DNA from: JAYKGU01 sp035285585
GTDB taxonomy: Bacteria; Cyanobacteriota; Cyanobacteriia; CAKZMO01
DNA length: 17,757 nucleotides
NCBI GenBank assembly: GCA_035285585.1
Contig: JAYKGU010000183.1
Span: 1 to 17,757, forward strand
Direction: 5' to 3'
The notes under the pieces were generated by a model that saw only the letters and a program-made list of their open reading frames with translations, was not told where the DNA came from and searched no databases. The first letter of the stretch is position 1, and the number at the start of each line of letters is the position of its first letter. The position numbers were made by a program, and so were the translations under genes. Shown here piece by piece: positions 6,723-14,382 of the stretch.

Positions 6723-7336
6723 GGCCACGCACGCACCCAGAGGGCGAGACCGCCGCCACGCCCACGGGCAGCGAGATGGGTGTCTTCAATCAAAAAGTAA
6801 TTGAAGAAAGCTTGCTCCTTCAGGGGCTGATTATAAAAGCGGGTTTCCCGGTCTTTGCCTTGAGGAATGTAGCCCTGGTAGAGCGACAGCCCCGCCACGG
6901 ACAGCGCCAGGCGCGGGAAATCGAAGGCTAGGATGTGGGTACCTGGCCAAAGTCGGGTTGGCCCTGCCACCTCCAGGCACAATCCAGCCAGCCGTACCGT
7001 GTTCTGAACCGTGCCCCCCTGAAACTCGGTTAGAAACGCCGCCATCTGGGCATCCTGGTGAGGCGGGGTGGATGTGTAGGTAATCTGGATGGCGAGCCAG
7101 GAGGGTAAAAACCGTCCCGCGCCCAGAAGTCCGCCTGCCTGCTGGCGCGATCGCTTCGTGCCCGTAATAAATCTCAAGCGCCAGGTACCGACCAGTTGGT
7201 CGTAGGTGCAGGGAACTTTTAGCTGCCTGGCCGCCTTTTCGGCCTGTTCAAGGGCCGCCACCAGGGCAGGGGCGGCGGGCGGACGGGGGGCGGTGCCCGT
7301 CAGATATTGGACGGCCTGGTCAAGAGCGTCGGTCAT
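6719..7336 (-). CDS. PAP/fibrillin family protein
   Basis: 205 residues. The region YDQLVGTWRLRFITGTKRSR (45-64) and the following LGAGRFLPSWLAIQITY are typical of the PAP/fibrillin lipocalin-like fold. The C-terminal EDTHLAARGRGGGLALW (184-200) matches the family's end. In plants and cyanobacteria these proteins associate with thylakoid membranes or lipid bodies and help tolerance of light and oxidative stress. The gene starts 19 bases after the stop of the REC-PP2C gene on the same strand, so the two probably form one transcript. Its stop codon overlaps that of the convergent hydrolase gene by 3 bases, with 4 bases of gene overlap. No Shine-Dalgarno site is seen. The function in this organism is inferred from family only. 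Confidence 0.85.
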   Translation of the reverse strand: MTDALDQAVQYLTGTAPRPPAAPALVAALEQAEKAARQLKVPCTYDQLVGTWRLRFITGTKRSRQQAGGLLGAGRFLPSWLAIQITYTSTPPHQDAQMAAFLTEFQGGTVQNTVRLAGLCLEVAGPTRLWPGTHILAFDFPRLALSVAGLSLYQGYIPQGKDRETRFYNQPLKEQAFFNYFLIEDTHLAARGRGGGLALWVRAWP

Positions 7337-7355
7337 GGTGGGAAGGGTTGGGGCG

Positions 7356-8498
7356 TCAGGGGAATTCGATCTTCAGCAGCGACAAATCGTCGGGAAAGGT
7401 AATCTTACCGCGCATCGCCTGGATATCCTGCAGCACGTCGTCCAGGTTACCCTTGGGCGAATGGGTCAGCAGTAACTCTACAAAGGCGTCTAAACCCCAA
7501 ATTTCATCGAACTGCTGCTGGTTCTCGTAGTCAAACGTTTCATAAACCCCGTCGCTGAAGATGTAGAGGATGCTGTTGGGCGGAACGGTCTGGCGATCGC
7601 TGCTAAACTCGGCCTCGCTCAGCATCCCAATGGGCAGATTAGGCGTCCGCAGGCGCGAAACCTGGAGCTGGCCGTTCGTAGGGGTGATGAGAATGGCGGG
7701 GGGATGGCCACCGCTGGAGTACATCAACTGCCGCCGCGTGCGGTTATAAACGCCGTACCAGATGGTGAAATATTTTTCATTCTGGTCGTTCATCTGGAAG
7801 GTTTCATTGAGGGCCTTGAGGACGGCGTGGGGCTGGTAGAAATTCACGTCCGGCAGGGATTGGGAGCGGAGTACGTTGAGCACCGAAATGGAGGGTAAGG
7901 CCGCCCCCAGGCCATGACCCGACACATCCAGGAGATACATCACCAGAAAATCCGGATCCAGCCAGAAGTAGTCGAAGCAGTCGCCCCCTAACTGGCGCGA
8001 TGGCAGAAACCGGGAGTCGATCAAGACTTTGTCGTTCAGGGTAGCAGGCAGGAGCGATCGCACGTAGTCGGCAGCCTCATGGAGTTCGGTCTCCAGAATC
8101 TGCTTTTGCAGGTGCAGGTCTTCACTTACCTGGTGCAGCCGCAGCCCCGCCCGCACCCGTGCCCGCAGTTCGCTGAAATCGACTGGTTTGGCCAGAAAGT
8201 CGTCCGCCCCTGTATCCAGCCCCTTCACCCGATCTTCCACTTCCCCACGGGCCGACAGCAGGATAAAAAACGTTGTGGTCATGGCCGGGTCGGCCTTGAT
8301 GTGGCGACAGACTGACAACCCGTCCATCCCTGGCATGAGCCAATCGCAGATGATTAAGCCGGGACGTAGCGATCGCGCCATGTCTAATCCGGTTTTGCCG
8401 TCACTGGCAACAATCACCTCATAGTCCTGTCCCTGCAGGGATTTCGCGAGAAATGTCCGCACTGCTGGGTCATCATCGATTACAAGAACTTTTGGCAT
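7356..8498 (-). CDS. Response regulator with PP2C-type (RsbU/SpoIIE) phosphatase output
   Basis: 380 residues. REC domain at 1-120: acidic pocket Asp8-Asp10, phospho-acceptor Asp52 in CDWLMPGMDG, Lys104 in FLAKPVD. A helical linker (121-150, LHLQKQILETELHEAADYVR) joins it to a PPM/SpoIIE phosphatase domain at about 150-380. The metal-binding motifs are intact: GGDCFDY (Asp173), DVSGHG (Asp191), FSDGVYE (Asp316) and DDLSLL (Asp370/Asp371). Such proteins dephosphorylate a phosphoserine on an anti-sigma antagonist (STAS protein) when their receiver is phosphorylated. The gene is divergent from an RsbW-type kinase gene and leads into the fibrillin gene, so it is the likely centre of a partner-switching circuit. 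No STAS gene or cognate histidine kinase is in the window. No strong Shine-Dalgarno site is visible. Confidence 0.95.
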   Translation of the reverse strand: MPKVLVIDDDPAVRTFLAKSLQGQDYEVIVASDGKTGLDMARSLRPGLIICDWLMPGMDGLSVCRHIKADPAMTTTFFILLSARGEVEDRVKGLDTGADDFLAKPVDFSELRARVRAGLRLHQVSEDLHLQKQILETELHEAADYVRSLLPATLNDKVLIDSRFLPSRQLGGDCFDYFWLDPDFLVMYLLDVSGHGLGAALPSISVLNVLRSQSLPDVNFYQPHAVLKALNETFQMNDQNEKYFTIWYGVYNRTRRQLMYSSGGHPPAILITPTNGQLQVSRLRTPNLPIGMLSEAEFSSDRQTVPPNSILYIFSDGVYETFDYENQQQFDEIWGLDAFVELLLTHSPKGNLDDVLQDIQAMRGKITFPDDLSLLKIEFP

Positions 8499-8879
8499 GG
8501 GAAACCCGTATTACACAGCAACCGAATCAAATTTGAATGGGGTCAGCCTCCTGATCACAGCCACGATCCCAAACGAGATCTCAAACTAGATTAAGTTTGA
8601 ATGTCAGCAACGTGTTCCCGGAGATTCTACCTTGAGTAAATTTTATTGACCTTATCAAGAAATACCGAAGACGGTTGATGAACAGCCTATCTCAGCTTAC
8701 CGTAGTAAAGAAATAACGCAGTTCTTACTCCGGGACGGGCATCCGGTTTTAAGATGGGTCGGTTTAGCGGCGCAAAGTTGTTTCTCTGCGCCGTTTGACG
8801 TGCCATTTCTCCGTGAGCCAATGCCAGCCGTAAAGGTCGCACCCTACCACTCGCTCACTCAGATAACGTAAAGGGATCA
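8499..8879. other. Divergent regulatory region between phosphatase and kinase genes
   Basis: These 381 bases lie between two oppositely transcribed signalling genes and must hold both promoters. A hairpin with a 7-bp perfect core, CGGCGCA (8768-8774) and TGCGCCG (8787-8793), lies 86 bases before the kinase ATG. An A-T pair and a G-T wobble extend the stem to 8766-8795. The kinase has a fair ribosome site (AAGGGA, 4 bases from the ATG at 8880). No convincing -35/-10 pair was found. Confidence 0.55.
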
Positions 8880-9341
8880 ATGCCGTTAACGTTCTCTCAG
8901 CAAGCATCGCTGCAAACGCCGACTGATCTCAATGCACTTGCTCAGGTACTCACCTGGTTTGATCAGTTCCGAGCGTCCAAGATGCCGCCACCAATCTGGT
9001 TACAATGTCAGCTTGCACTCGCCGAGGGATTTACCAATGCCGTTCGCCACGCCCATCGGGGGCTGCCCGTCGACACCCCAATCGACATTGAGGTGAAGGT
9101 TGGCGACCACTGCTCAGAAATTCGCATCTGGGACTATGGGCCAGGGTTTGACTTTGACGACTACCTCGCCCATGCCAGCGATCGCGTCGATAAAAACGCT
9201 GAAGGGGGGCGGGGTCTGGGGCTGATGAAGCAAATTTCCAGCTCCCTGAGCTATTCGCGCATTGACGACCAGCGCAACTGTCTGCTGCTCATTAAATACT
9301 ATGCTGAGGCGCATCAACCTCCGGCTGCGGTCGATCGCTAA
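8880..9341 (+). CDS. RsbW-type anti-sigma factor/serine kinase (HATPase_c domain)
   Basis: 153 residues, made up almost wholly of a small GHKL ATPase. The N box is LALAEGFTNAVRHAH with Asn53. The G1 box is IWDYGPGFD (Asp85, Gly87, Gly89). The G2 box is GGRGLGLMKQI at 109-119. This is the layout of RsbW/SpoIIAB proteins, which phosphorylate a STAS antagonist and bind a sigma factor or other partner. It faces the REC-PP2C gene across 381 bases, which supports a kinase/phosphatase pair acting on the same target. The last 50 bases overlap the 3' end of the convergent REC-HPt gene. The C-terminal tail (AEAHQPPAAVDR) falls in that overlap and is unlike the domain. It could regulate a sigma factor or some other output; the target is not visible here. 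Confidence 0.93.
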   Translation: MPLTFSQQASLQTPTDLNALAQVLTWFDQFRASKMPPPIWLQCQLALAEGFTNAVRHAHRGLPVDTPIDIEVKVGDHCSEIRIWDYGPGFDFDDYLAHASDRVDKNAEGGRGLGLMKQISSSLSYSRIDDQRNCLLLIKYYAEAHQPPAAVDR

Positions 9342-10131
9342 AGTCAACCAGGTGGCCGATGAGCTGCAGCGATGCCTCCAGGCGATCGATTTGTTGATGG
9401 GTGAACCAGAGACGCTGCTGTCGGGCCTGGCTTTCCAGGTTACTGGCGATCGCGCAAATCACTCCCGCACCAATACTGGCACTCGCGCCTTTCAGAGCAT
9501 GGGCCAGATGTTCTACCGCAGCAGCGTCCCCGTCCTGGGCCGCCACCCTCAACTGATGTAGCCTATCGTGGCTGTCGCGGAGAAACAGGTGAATAAGCGA
9601 TCGCTCAAACGCCTCATCATGTTCAGAAAAGAGAGCGAGCTGGGACCGATCTAGATGGTCGCGGAGCGCCACCCTGGGGTCAAAGTCGAGGGTGGCACCA
9701 CCCCCTACCGGGGTCGGTGAGATGACGTCAAGCCCCTGGCGCTGGATCCAGCGATGCAGCGTAAATTTCAGGCAGGACATGGAAAGGGGCTTACTCAAAA
9801 AGTCATCCATGCCAGCGGCAAATGCCTGAGCGCGGCTGTCCTGGTCGCTATTGGCGGTGATAGCAATGATAATGGCGGGGGGAGATGCGGTGTGGGCTTC
9901 TTCCTGGCGAATTTTTAGGGCCGTGTCATAGCCATCCAGCTCGGGCATCTGGCAGTCCATCAAAATAATGTCGTAATGGGCCGTGGCGATCGCCGTTAAC
10001 GCGGCCCATCCGTCCGTCGCGAGTTCGCAGGGATAGCCCAGTTTTTCAAGCTGCTTAAGCAGAATGCGCTGGTTTAAGGGATTATCTTCCACCAGCAGAA
10101 TCTTGACCTTTGAGGAAGATGGTAACTGCAT
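9292..10131 (-). CDS. Response regulator with C-terminal HPt domain (phosphorelay protein)
   Basis: 279 residues from the ATG at 10131. The frame stays open to a TTG at 10212, but the extra 27 residues are not domain-like. REC domain at about 7-125: acidic residues in LLVEDNPLNQR, acceptor Asp59 in LMDCQMPELDG, Lys114 in FLSKPLS. HPt domain at about 165-255: His211 in LAHALKGASAS is the phospho-accepting residue. The REC type matches receivers usually found at the end of hybrid histidine kinases, here freed as a separate protein. A REC-HPt protein can receive phosphate from a hybrid kinase and pass it to another receiver, possibly that of the nearby phosphatase; this link is inference. The gene ends 50 bases inside the convergent RsbW-like gene. 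Confidence 0.92.
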   Translation of the reverse strand: MQLPSSSKVKILLVEDNPLNQRILLKQLEKLGYPCELATDGWAALTAIATAHYDIILMDCQMPELDGYDTALKIRQEEAHTASPPAIIIAITANSDQDSRAQAFAAGMDDFLSKPLSMSCLKFTLHRWIQRQGLDVISPTPVGGGATLDFDPRVALRDHLDRSQLALFSEHDEAFERSLIHLFLRDSHDRLHQLRVAAQDGDAAAVEHLAHALKGASASIGAGVICAIASNLESQARQQRLWFTHQQIDRLEASLQLIGHLVDFSDRPQPEVDAPQHSI

Positions 10132-10260
10132 TGAGCTGAACCCACGTAGAGGGAATTTCAGATTCGCCTCTAGAGTTCCCGGAACGCCCCTGATTGTGTG
10201 AAAGGTTGGCAATTTTCTTGCCTGAACTGCTGATTTGATATAGAGAGGCGATCGCCCATC

Positions 10261-10419
10261 TAAGGCGATTTCCAGGAAAAAATTTACCTTCGGTTAAACG
10301 GTTGGTAAGGGCAAAGGAGATTTCCAGGAAAAAATTTACCTTTGGTTAAACCCTTGGTAAGGGCAAATGGCCATTTGCCCCTACCTTGTCCGGTAGAATC
10401 ATTCTCAAAAATCTCCTTA
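10261..10419. repeat. Family-1 MITE-like element, copy 3, with internal half duplication
   Basis: About 159 bp with matching ends: TAAGGCGATTTCC on the left and, on the other strand, TAAGGAGATTTTTG on the right. The left half (from about 10267) is repeated at an offset of 52 bases with about 3 differences in 49. Only the second half-copy continues into the perfect palindrome GGGCAAATGGCCATTTGCCC (10361-10380) and the right end. The right end supplies the TAA stop (10417-10419) of the leftward DICT gene. The element has no coding capacity. Confidence 0.82.
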
Positions 10420-11871
10420 CTGGGTCAGGGCAAAAAGCGGAGTCTCCGTTTCGGCATCCAGCAGCCACAGCCCCGCCGCGATTTTGGGCGACGCCACCGA
10501 CAGGCTCAGCCCCTGCTTCAGACCACTCACCAGCAGGGCGAGCACCTCCATCAGCTTGGGATCCCAGCGTTCCCCCGCCTGCTGGGCACAGTCTGCCAGG
10601 GCCAGGTCGAGCTTGTCAGGATTGAGATGGCTGTTGAAGCGATCGCCCGCTTCGGCTTCGGGCTGGTGGGCGGCCAGTCGGTGCTGGAACTCGGCAGCCA
10701 GACCGAGAATGCGCGACTCCAGGGGAATTTCATCGTGGGCCAGACGGGCAGGCTGACCGCTGCCGTTCCACCATTCGCTCTGGTGGGTAATGATGGTGGC
10801 GATCGCCCGCAGCCGGGGCATTAGCCGCAGGGCCTGCGTCCCCATATTCAAAGGACAACTGGGCGGTACCGCCGCATCGGCGTCTGGATAACGAGGCGAA
10901 GCGCTGGGGCTGAGCACCACCTCCGCCCCCTGCAAAAAGGCAAGGCGGTGCAGCAGTCCGGCCAGCCGCAGCCGATGGAGCTGCCATCCTGGCAAATCTA
11001 GCAACTGGCCGATCGCCTCCGCCAGGGCCGCCACTTCGGTTGCTGCCATGGGATTACTGACATCAGCCTGGTCGAGCAATTGGGAAAGCCGCAGGTAGGC
11101 CTGGAGCTTATTCGACACCAGATTCATGTCCAGCCGGGAAAAGGCGTCATCCCCGGCAAAGGAGACCTGGGGTGTGGTACTCGACTCATCCTGGCTGGTT
11201 TGCAGGTCATCTACCACCCGCTGCACGATGGTACTGACGTTTTCCACGGGCGACAGGTTGCTGTGATCCTGGGAGGGGGCGGTGCTGGCCATGTCCTGCA
11301 CTTGCTGCCGGAGGCGATCGCCCAGGGCTGGTTCGTATTGCTGGAGGTGGGCGATCGCCAGCTCCGCCGTTTCCTGCACCAGATTCGGCTCAAACGTCCA
11401 GAAACCGTAGAACTTGCGCTCCAGATCGGTTTTGGGTCGGCCAAACTGGCCGTAGTCCTCGTCTGACAGCTCCTGGCACAGCACCATGGCCGTGTAGCGG
11501 GGCGACAGGATAATCAGGTGCCACTCCTGGGCTACCGGGTCGGATGGAGTGAGGCTCACCAGACGCACATTGGCAAGCCGGCTGGTGGGATGGTCCTGAA
11601 ACCCGGCATCGGGGGCTGCCATGATGATCACATCGCGGGAATTCTGGGCCAGCTCATGGTAGCGATCGGCCTCCTGCAGGTACCACTTGCCCCGCTGAAA
11701 GGCGGTAATCACAAGCGGCTCATAGTTCGCCGTCAGAATTGAGTCTTCTAAGGCGTGGCAAAGGGCAACCAGCGTGTTTTTGTAGTAAACCCCAAAATTA
11801 AGGGGACGCTTGCCGTTGCCTTCCTGGCGATGGGCGTCTTTGAGTTGTTTGAGAATCGAGCCTTCCAGCAT
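10417..11871 (-). CDS. DICT sensory domain protein with degenerate HD-GYP-like domain
   Basis: 484 residues. The N-terminal half (about 20-165: LNFGVYYKNTLVALCHALED through ERKFYGFWTFEP) matches the DICT domain, a sensor module found with diguanylate cyclases and two-component proteins, especially in cyanobacteria. An acidic, Ser/Gln-rich linker (about 195-240) follows. The C-terminal part (about 250-470) has the outline of an HD-GYP domain: LRLAGLLHRLAF at 301-312 in place of LLHDIG, THQSEWWNGSGQPARLAHDE at 362-381 in place of HHE-WDGSGYP, then IPLESRILGLAAEF. The second residue of the HD pair is Arg309 and the HH pair is His363-Gln364, so metal binding and c-di-GMP hydrolysis are probably lost and the domain may only bind ligand or partners. 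The stop codon lies within the repeat element at 10261-10419. A 141-base gap separates it from the radical SAM gene upstream. Confidence 0.85.
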   Translation of the reverse strand: MLEGSILKQLKDAHRQEGNGKRPLNFGVYYKNTLVALCHALEDSILTANYEPLVITAFQRGKWYLQEADRYHELAQNSRDVIIMAAPDAGFQDHPTSRLANVRLVSLTPSDPVAQEWHLIILSPRYTAMVLCQELSDEDYGQFGRPKTDLERKFYGFWTFEPNLVQETAELAIAHLQQYEPALGDRLRQQVQDMASTAPSQDHSNLSPVENVSTIVQRVVDDLQTSQDESSTTPQVSFAGDDAFSRLDMNLVSNKLQAYLRLSQLLDQADVSNPMAATEVAALAEAIGQLLDLPGWQLHRLRLAGLLHRLAFLQGAEVVLSPSASPRYPDADAAVPPSCPLNMGTQALRLMPRLRAIATIITHQSEWWNGSGQPARLAHDEIPLESRILGLAAEFQHRLAAHQPEAEAGDRFNSHLNPDKLDLALADCAQQAGERWDPKLMEVLALLVSGLKQGLSLSVASPKIAAGLWLLDAETETPLFALTQ

Positions 11872-11969
11872 AGTTCAAGTCAGTATCAGGTCTGTCTTAA
11901 AGGATTTTAAGGAAATGGGTATGGAACGTTTTTTGAGCGCAGTGCTCCGTCAGGAGTGATTCTTAGGGT

Positions 11970-11996
11970 AAACCCTGGGAGATTTGCCCTGGGTTT
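11970..11996 (-). terminator. Possible hairpin terminator after the radical SAM gene
   Basis: Read on the minus strand, AAACCC-A-GGG and CCC-A-GGGTTT form a 9-pair stem with one A-A mismatch around a 7-base loop, 17 bases after the stop at 12013. There is no good T-run, so the call is tentative. It could equally be a leader element of the DICT gene, whose ATG is about 100 bases further. Confidence 0.35.
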
Positions 11997-12012
11997 TAGC
12001 CGTGACGCTGCC

Positions 12013-13623
12013 CTAGGAAACCGTCACCAGGTCGCGGGACTGTTGGCCAATGGGAGCAGAGAGGGCGTCTTCCAGATCGGCCCGCCCCAGCCGCTCTTCC
12101 AGGATGGTCATAACTTCGCGGCCAAAGTCATTGGGATTGCGCCGCCACGCCTCCAGGCAAACTTCCCCAAAAAAGGATCCAAGGGGTTCGGGGTTCCACA
12201 GCAGCTTCTTCGCCGTCCAGGGCATCAGGCTCATGGGGTCGTACCCCGGCTTGAGGATGTCGTTTTTCAGGGCGTAGTCTTCCAGGTGGGTGTGGGGCTG
12301 GAGGCCGATGAAGAAGATAGCAGGTTCTACCTTGTCGGCCCCAAAGATGCGCTCTAGCTCCCGGTGGTAGGCGATCGTCTGGCGGATGGTTTCGGGGCGC
12401 TCGTCGATGACGTTAAAGGAATAGTTCACCGACACCAGGTCATTAAATCCGGCGGCTTTCAGGTCGCGGCAGTTTTCCAGGACGGTGCGCAGGTTGTAGC
12501 CCATGCGCATTTTCCGCACCAGCTCCTGGGAGCCGCTAGTGATGCCGATTTCAAAATAGTTCATGCCGGTTTTCACCATCAAGTCGCACAGCTCAGGCGT
12601 GAGGTTGTCGGCCCGAATGTAGGCGGCCCAGTGGATATCCGCCATGCCTGCGTCCAGGATTTTTTGCAGTAGCTCAATGGCGTCGTCGATGAACCGACGG
12701 GCGGGGATGAACTGGGCGTCGGTAAACCAGAAGTTGCGAATGCCCCGGTCGTAGAGCTGCTGCATCTCGGCCACCACCTCATCGGCGGGGTTGATGCGTA
12801 CCTGCTTACCCTCCACCACTGTATAGATGCAGTAGCAGCAGTTGTGGGGACAGCCCCGCTTGGTCTGCACGCCGATGTAGAAATCCTGCTCCTGCAGGTA
12901 GTACTCGAACTCTGGCCAGATGCACTCAATGTAGGAATAGTTGCAGGCCGTTTTTTCTAAGGGAGTGGGGCTTTCGTGAATCATGCGATCGCGCGGCTTG
13001 GTCTCTCCCACCACATAGCAGCGCTCGCCGTGAATGCTCTGCCCCCGCAGCAGCAGCTCCAGCAGCAACTCCCCTTCACCCACGGAAACGATGGTTCCCG
13101 GCGGCAGCAGCTTCTCCATCTGCTCGTAGAACACGCTAACGGCCCCACCGCCCACCACTGCCCGCGCCTGGGGAACATGGCGCTGCGCCCGCTTCAGCCC
13201 CCGCTTAATCAAACCCAGGTTGCGCCAGAGTTCGGCGTAGTAAGCGGTGGTGACTTTCAGACCGCCCAAGGCTCCCTTGAGGCGCACCAGGGGATTTTTG
13301 GCGTAGTAAAACTCAAAGGCATGCTGCAGGGGATTACCACCCCGTCCGCCAACCGGTGCATAAATCTGAATGTCGCGCCAGGAAAACACCAGCAGACTGG
13401 GCCGAAACTCGTCAATGCAGCGATCGAGGGCACGGGAAAAATCGAGGGGCGGCACCGTCCCTAAATCAAAAATCCGCTGTTGAATCCGGGGAAATATTTT
13501 GTGAACGTGATCGGCAATATAGACGACCCCAATAGGGAAGATTGGATTGCAGGGCAGGCGGATATAGAGGATGCGATCGGCCTGGGAACCCGGTTGCTGG
13601 AGCAGCGTTGGTGGCAATTCCAT
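12013..13623 (-). CDS. B12-binding domain radical SAM protein
   Basis: 536 residues. The N-terminal part (about 17-200) looks like a cobalamin-binding Rossmann domain: ILYIRLPCNPIFPIGVVYIA, LLVFSWRDIQIYAP, VVGGGAVSVFYEQM, and VSVGEGE near 180-185. It lacks a clear DxHxxG motif, so cobalamin may bind base-off without the His ligand or not at all. The radical SAM barrel (about 245-450) carries the CxxxCxxC cluster in TKRGCPHNCCYCIY (Cys258, Cys262, Cys265) and a downstream EIGITSGSQE that fits the SAM-binding strand. Proteins of this layout in cyanobacteria have been annotated as photosystem II high-light acclimation radical SAM proteins. I consider that identity likely but cannot prove it from sequence, and the reaction is unknown. 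An AT-rich block (TATATA-TCTT-TATATA, 13671-13686) about 50 bases upstream may contain the promoter. Confidence 0.88.
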   Translation of the reverse strand: MELPPTLLQQPGSQADRILYIRLPCNPIFPIGVVYIADHVHKIFPRIQQRIFDLGTVPPLDFSRALDRCIDEFRPSLLVFSWRDIQIYAPVGGRGGNPLQHAFEFYYAKNPLVRLKGALGGLKVTTAYYAELWRNLGLIKRGLKRAQRHVPQARAVVGGGAVSVFYEQMEKLLPPGTIVSVGEGELLLELLLRGQSIHGERCYVVGETKPRDRMIHESPTPLEKTACNYSYIECIWPEFEYYLQEQDFYIGVQTKRGCPHNCCYCIYTVVEGKQVRINPADEVVAEMQQLYDRGIRNFWFTDAQFIPARRFIDDAIELLQKILDAGMADIHWAAYIRADNLTPELCDLMVKTGMNYFEIGITSGSQELVRKMRMGYNLRTVLENCRDLKAAGFNDLVSVNYSFNVIDERPETIRQTIAYHRELERIFGADKVEPAIFFIGLQPHTHLEDYALKNDILKPGYDPMSLMPWTAKKLLWNPEPLGSFFGEVCLEAWRRNPNDFGREVMTILEERLGRADLEDALSAPIGQQSRDLVTVS

Positions 13624-13777
13624 AAAACGTGTCCAATGAGTGATCGATGCCGAGAGATGAGAAAAATATTTATATATCTTTATATATTCACGATACCATC
13701 CACCTCACCCGTGTGCATGGGATCTACCTCTATTAAATCTCTACCTGAAGGCAGATCCCTGGTCTTTGCCTAGCCCA

Positions 13778-13853
13778 GGGGAATCCAGCCAATCAATTCT
13801 CCCAAAACCCGCTGGCAGACTCGTGGGGCATCTGGCGCGGAGTTGGATTCCCC
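13778..13853. repeat. Spaced 10-bp inverted repeat
   Basis: GGGGAATCCA (13778-13787) is the exact reverse complement of TGGATTCCCC (13844-13853), with 56 bases between. The span could be the ends of another short element or a folded RNA. I see no second copy in the window. Confidence 0.4.
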
Positions 13854-13991
13854 CTGTTGATCAGGCTTTCCAGGCGATCGCCCCAGCCAGGGTTAAGATC
13901 GGCATCGGGGTGTGATCAGCCTCACAGCGCATTAGGTGAATTTGTGGCCATATTGGGGATTGGCCAATATTCGTTCAGCCCCAGGTTAGTC

Positions 13992-14078
13992 TAAGTAGAA
14001 CTGCATTGAAAAACGAAGGTTAGAAAACCGGGGGAGCGCCCCCAGCCATAGCTTCGTTTATTTACGGCTACCTACTTA
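13992..14078. repeat. Family-2 hairpin MITE-like element, copy B
   Basis: About 87 bp bounded by TAAGTAGAACTG and GGCTACCTACTTA. The left part through TTAGAAAACCGGGGGAGCGCCCCC is nearly identical to the inverted copy at 3382-3473. The right part (CCATAGCTTCGTTTATTTACGG) matches copy C at 4277-4369 in inverted orientation. This copy therefore combines the left arm of one copy and the right arm of the other, which shows that the three belong together. Confidence 0.75.
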
Positions 14079-14360
14079 CCTGGCTAAGTTCAGTTTAAGA
14101 AATCTGCTCAAAAAGCTTGTAGCCTCTACCTACGGGAGGGTGTTTTATCAAATTGCATAGATAGATTACCCAGTTAAAGTTTGTTAACAGTGGCATCCCC
14201 CAATGGTATTGAATCTTGCATTTACCAGAAAATTCACCTACAAAAATTCCTGGATGAATCGGCAAATTTACGGGAATTTTCGAGTGAAAGTCTTACGAAA
14301 ATTAATATTTCGTAGACCTGGGACTCAAGCCTTTGATACGAAGCATGTCCTGGGTGACTC

Positions 14361-14382
14361 TTTAGATTTTCTTTAGATTTTC
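14361..14382. repeat. Two tandem copies of an 11-mer
   Basis: TTTAGATTTTC is repeated exactly twice (14361-14371 and 14372-14382), followed by a HIP1 site. It lies about 185 bases upstream of the DUF1830 gene. It may be replication slippage or a paired binding site. Confidence 0.45.

Noticed and set aside
10132..10212. Extended start of the REC-HPt protein at a TTG
   Set aside because: The extra 27 residues are not domain-like and an ATG lies just before the receiver domain.
10342..10824. Rightward open frame of 160 codons
   Set aside because: It begins inside the repeat element and runs antisense to the DICT/HD gene.
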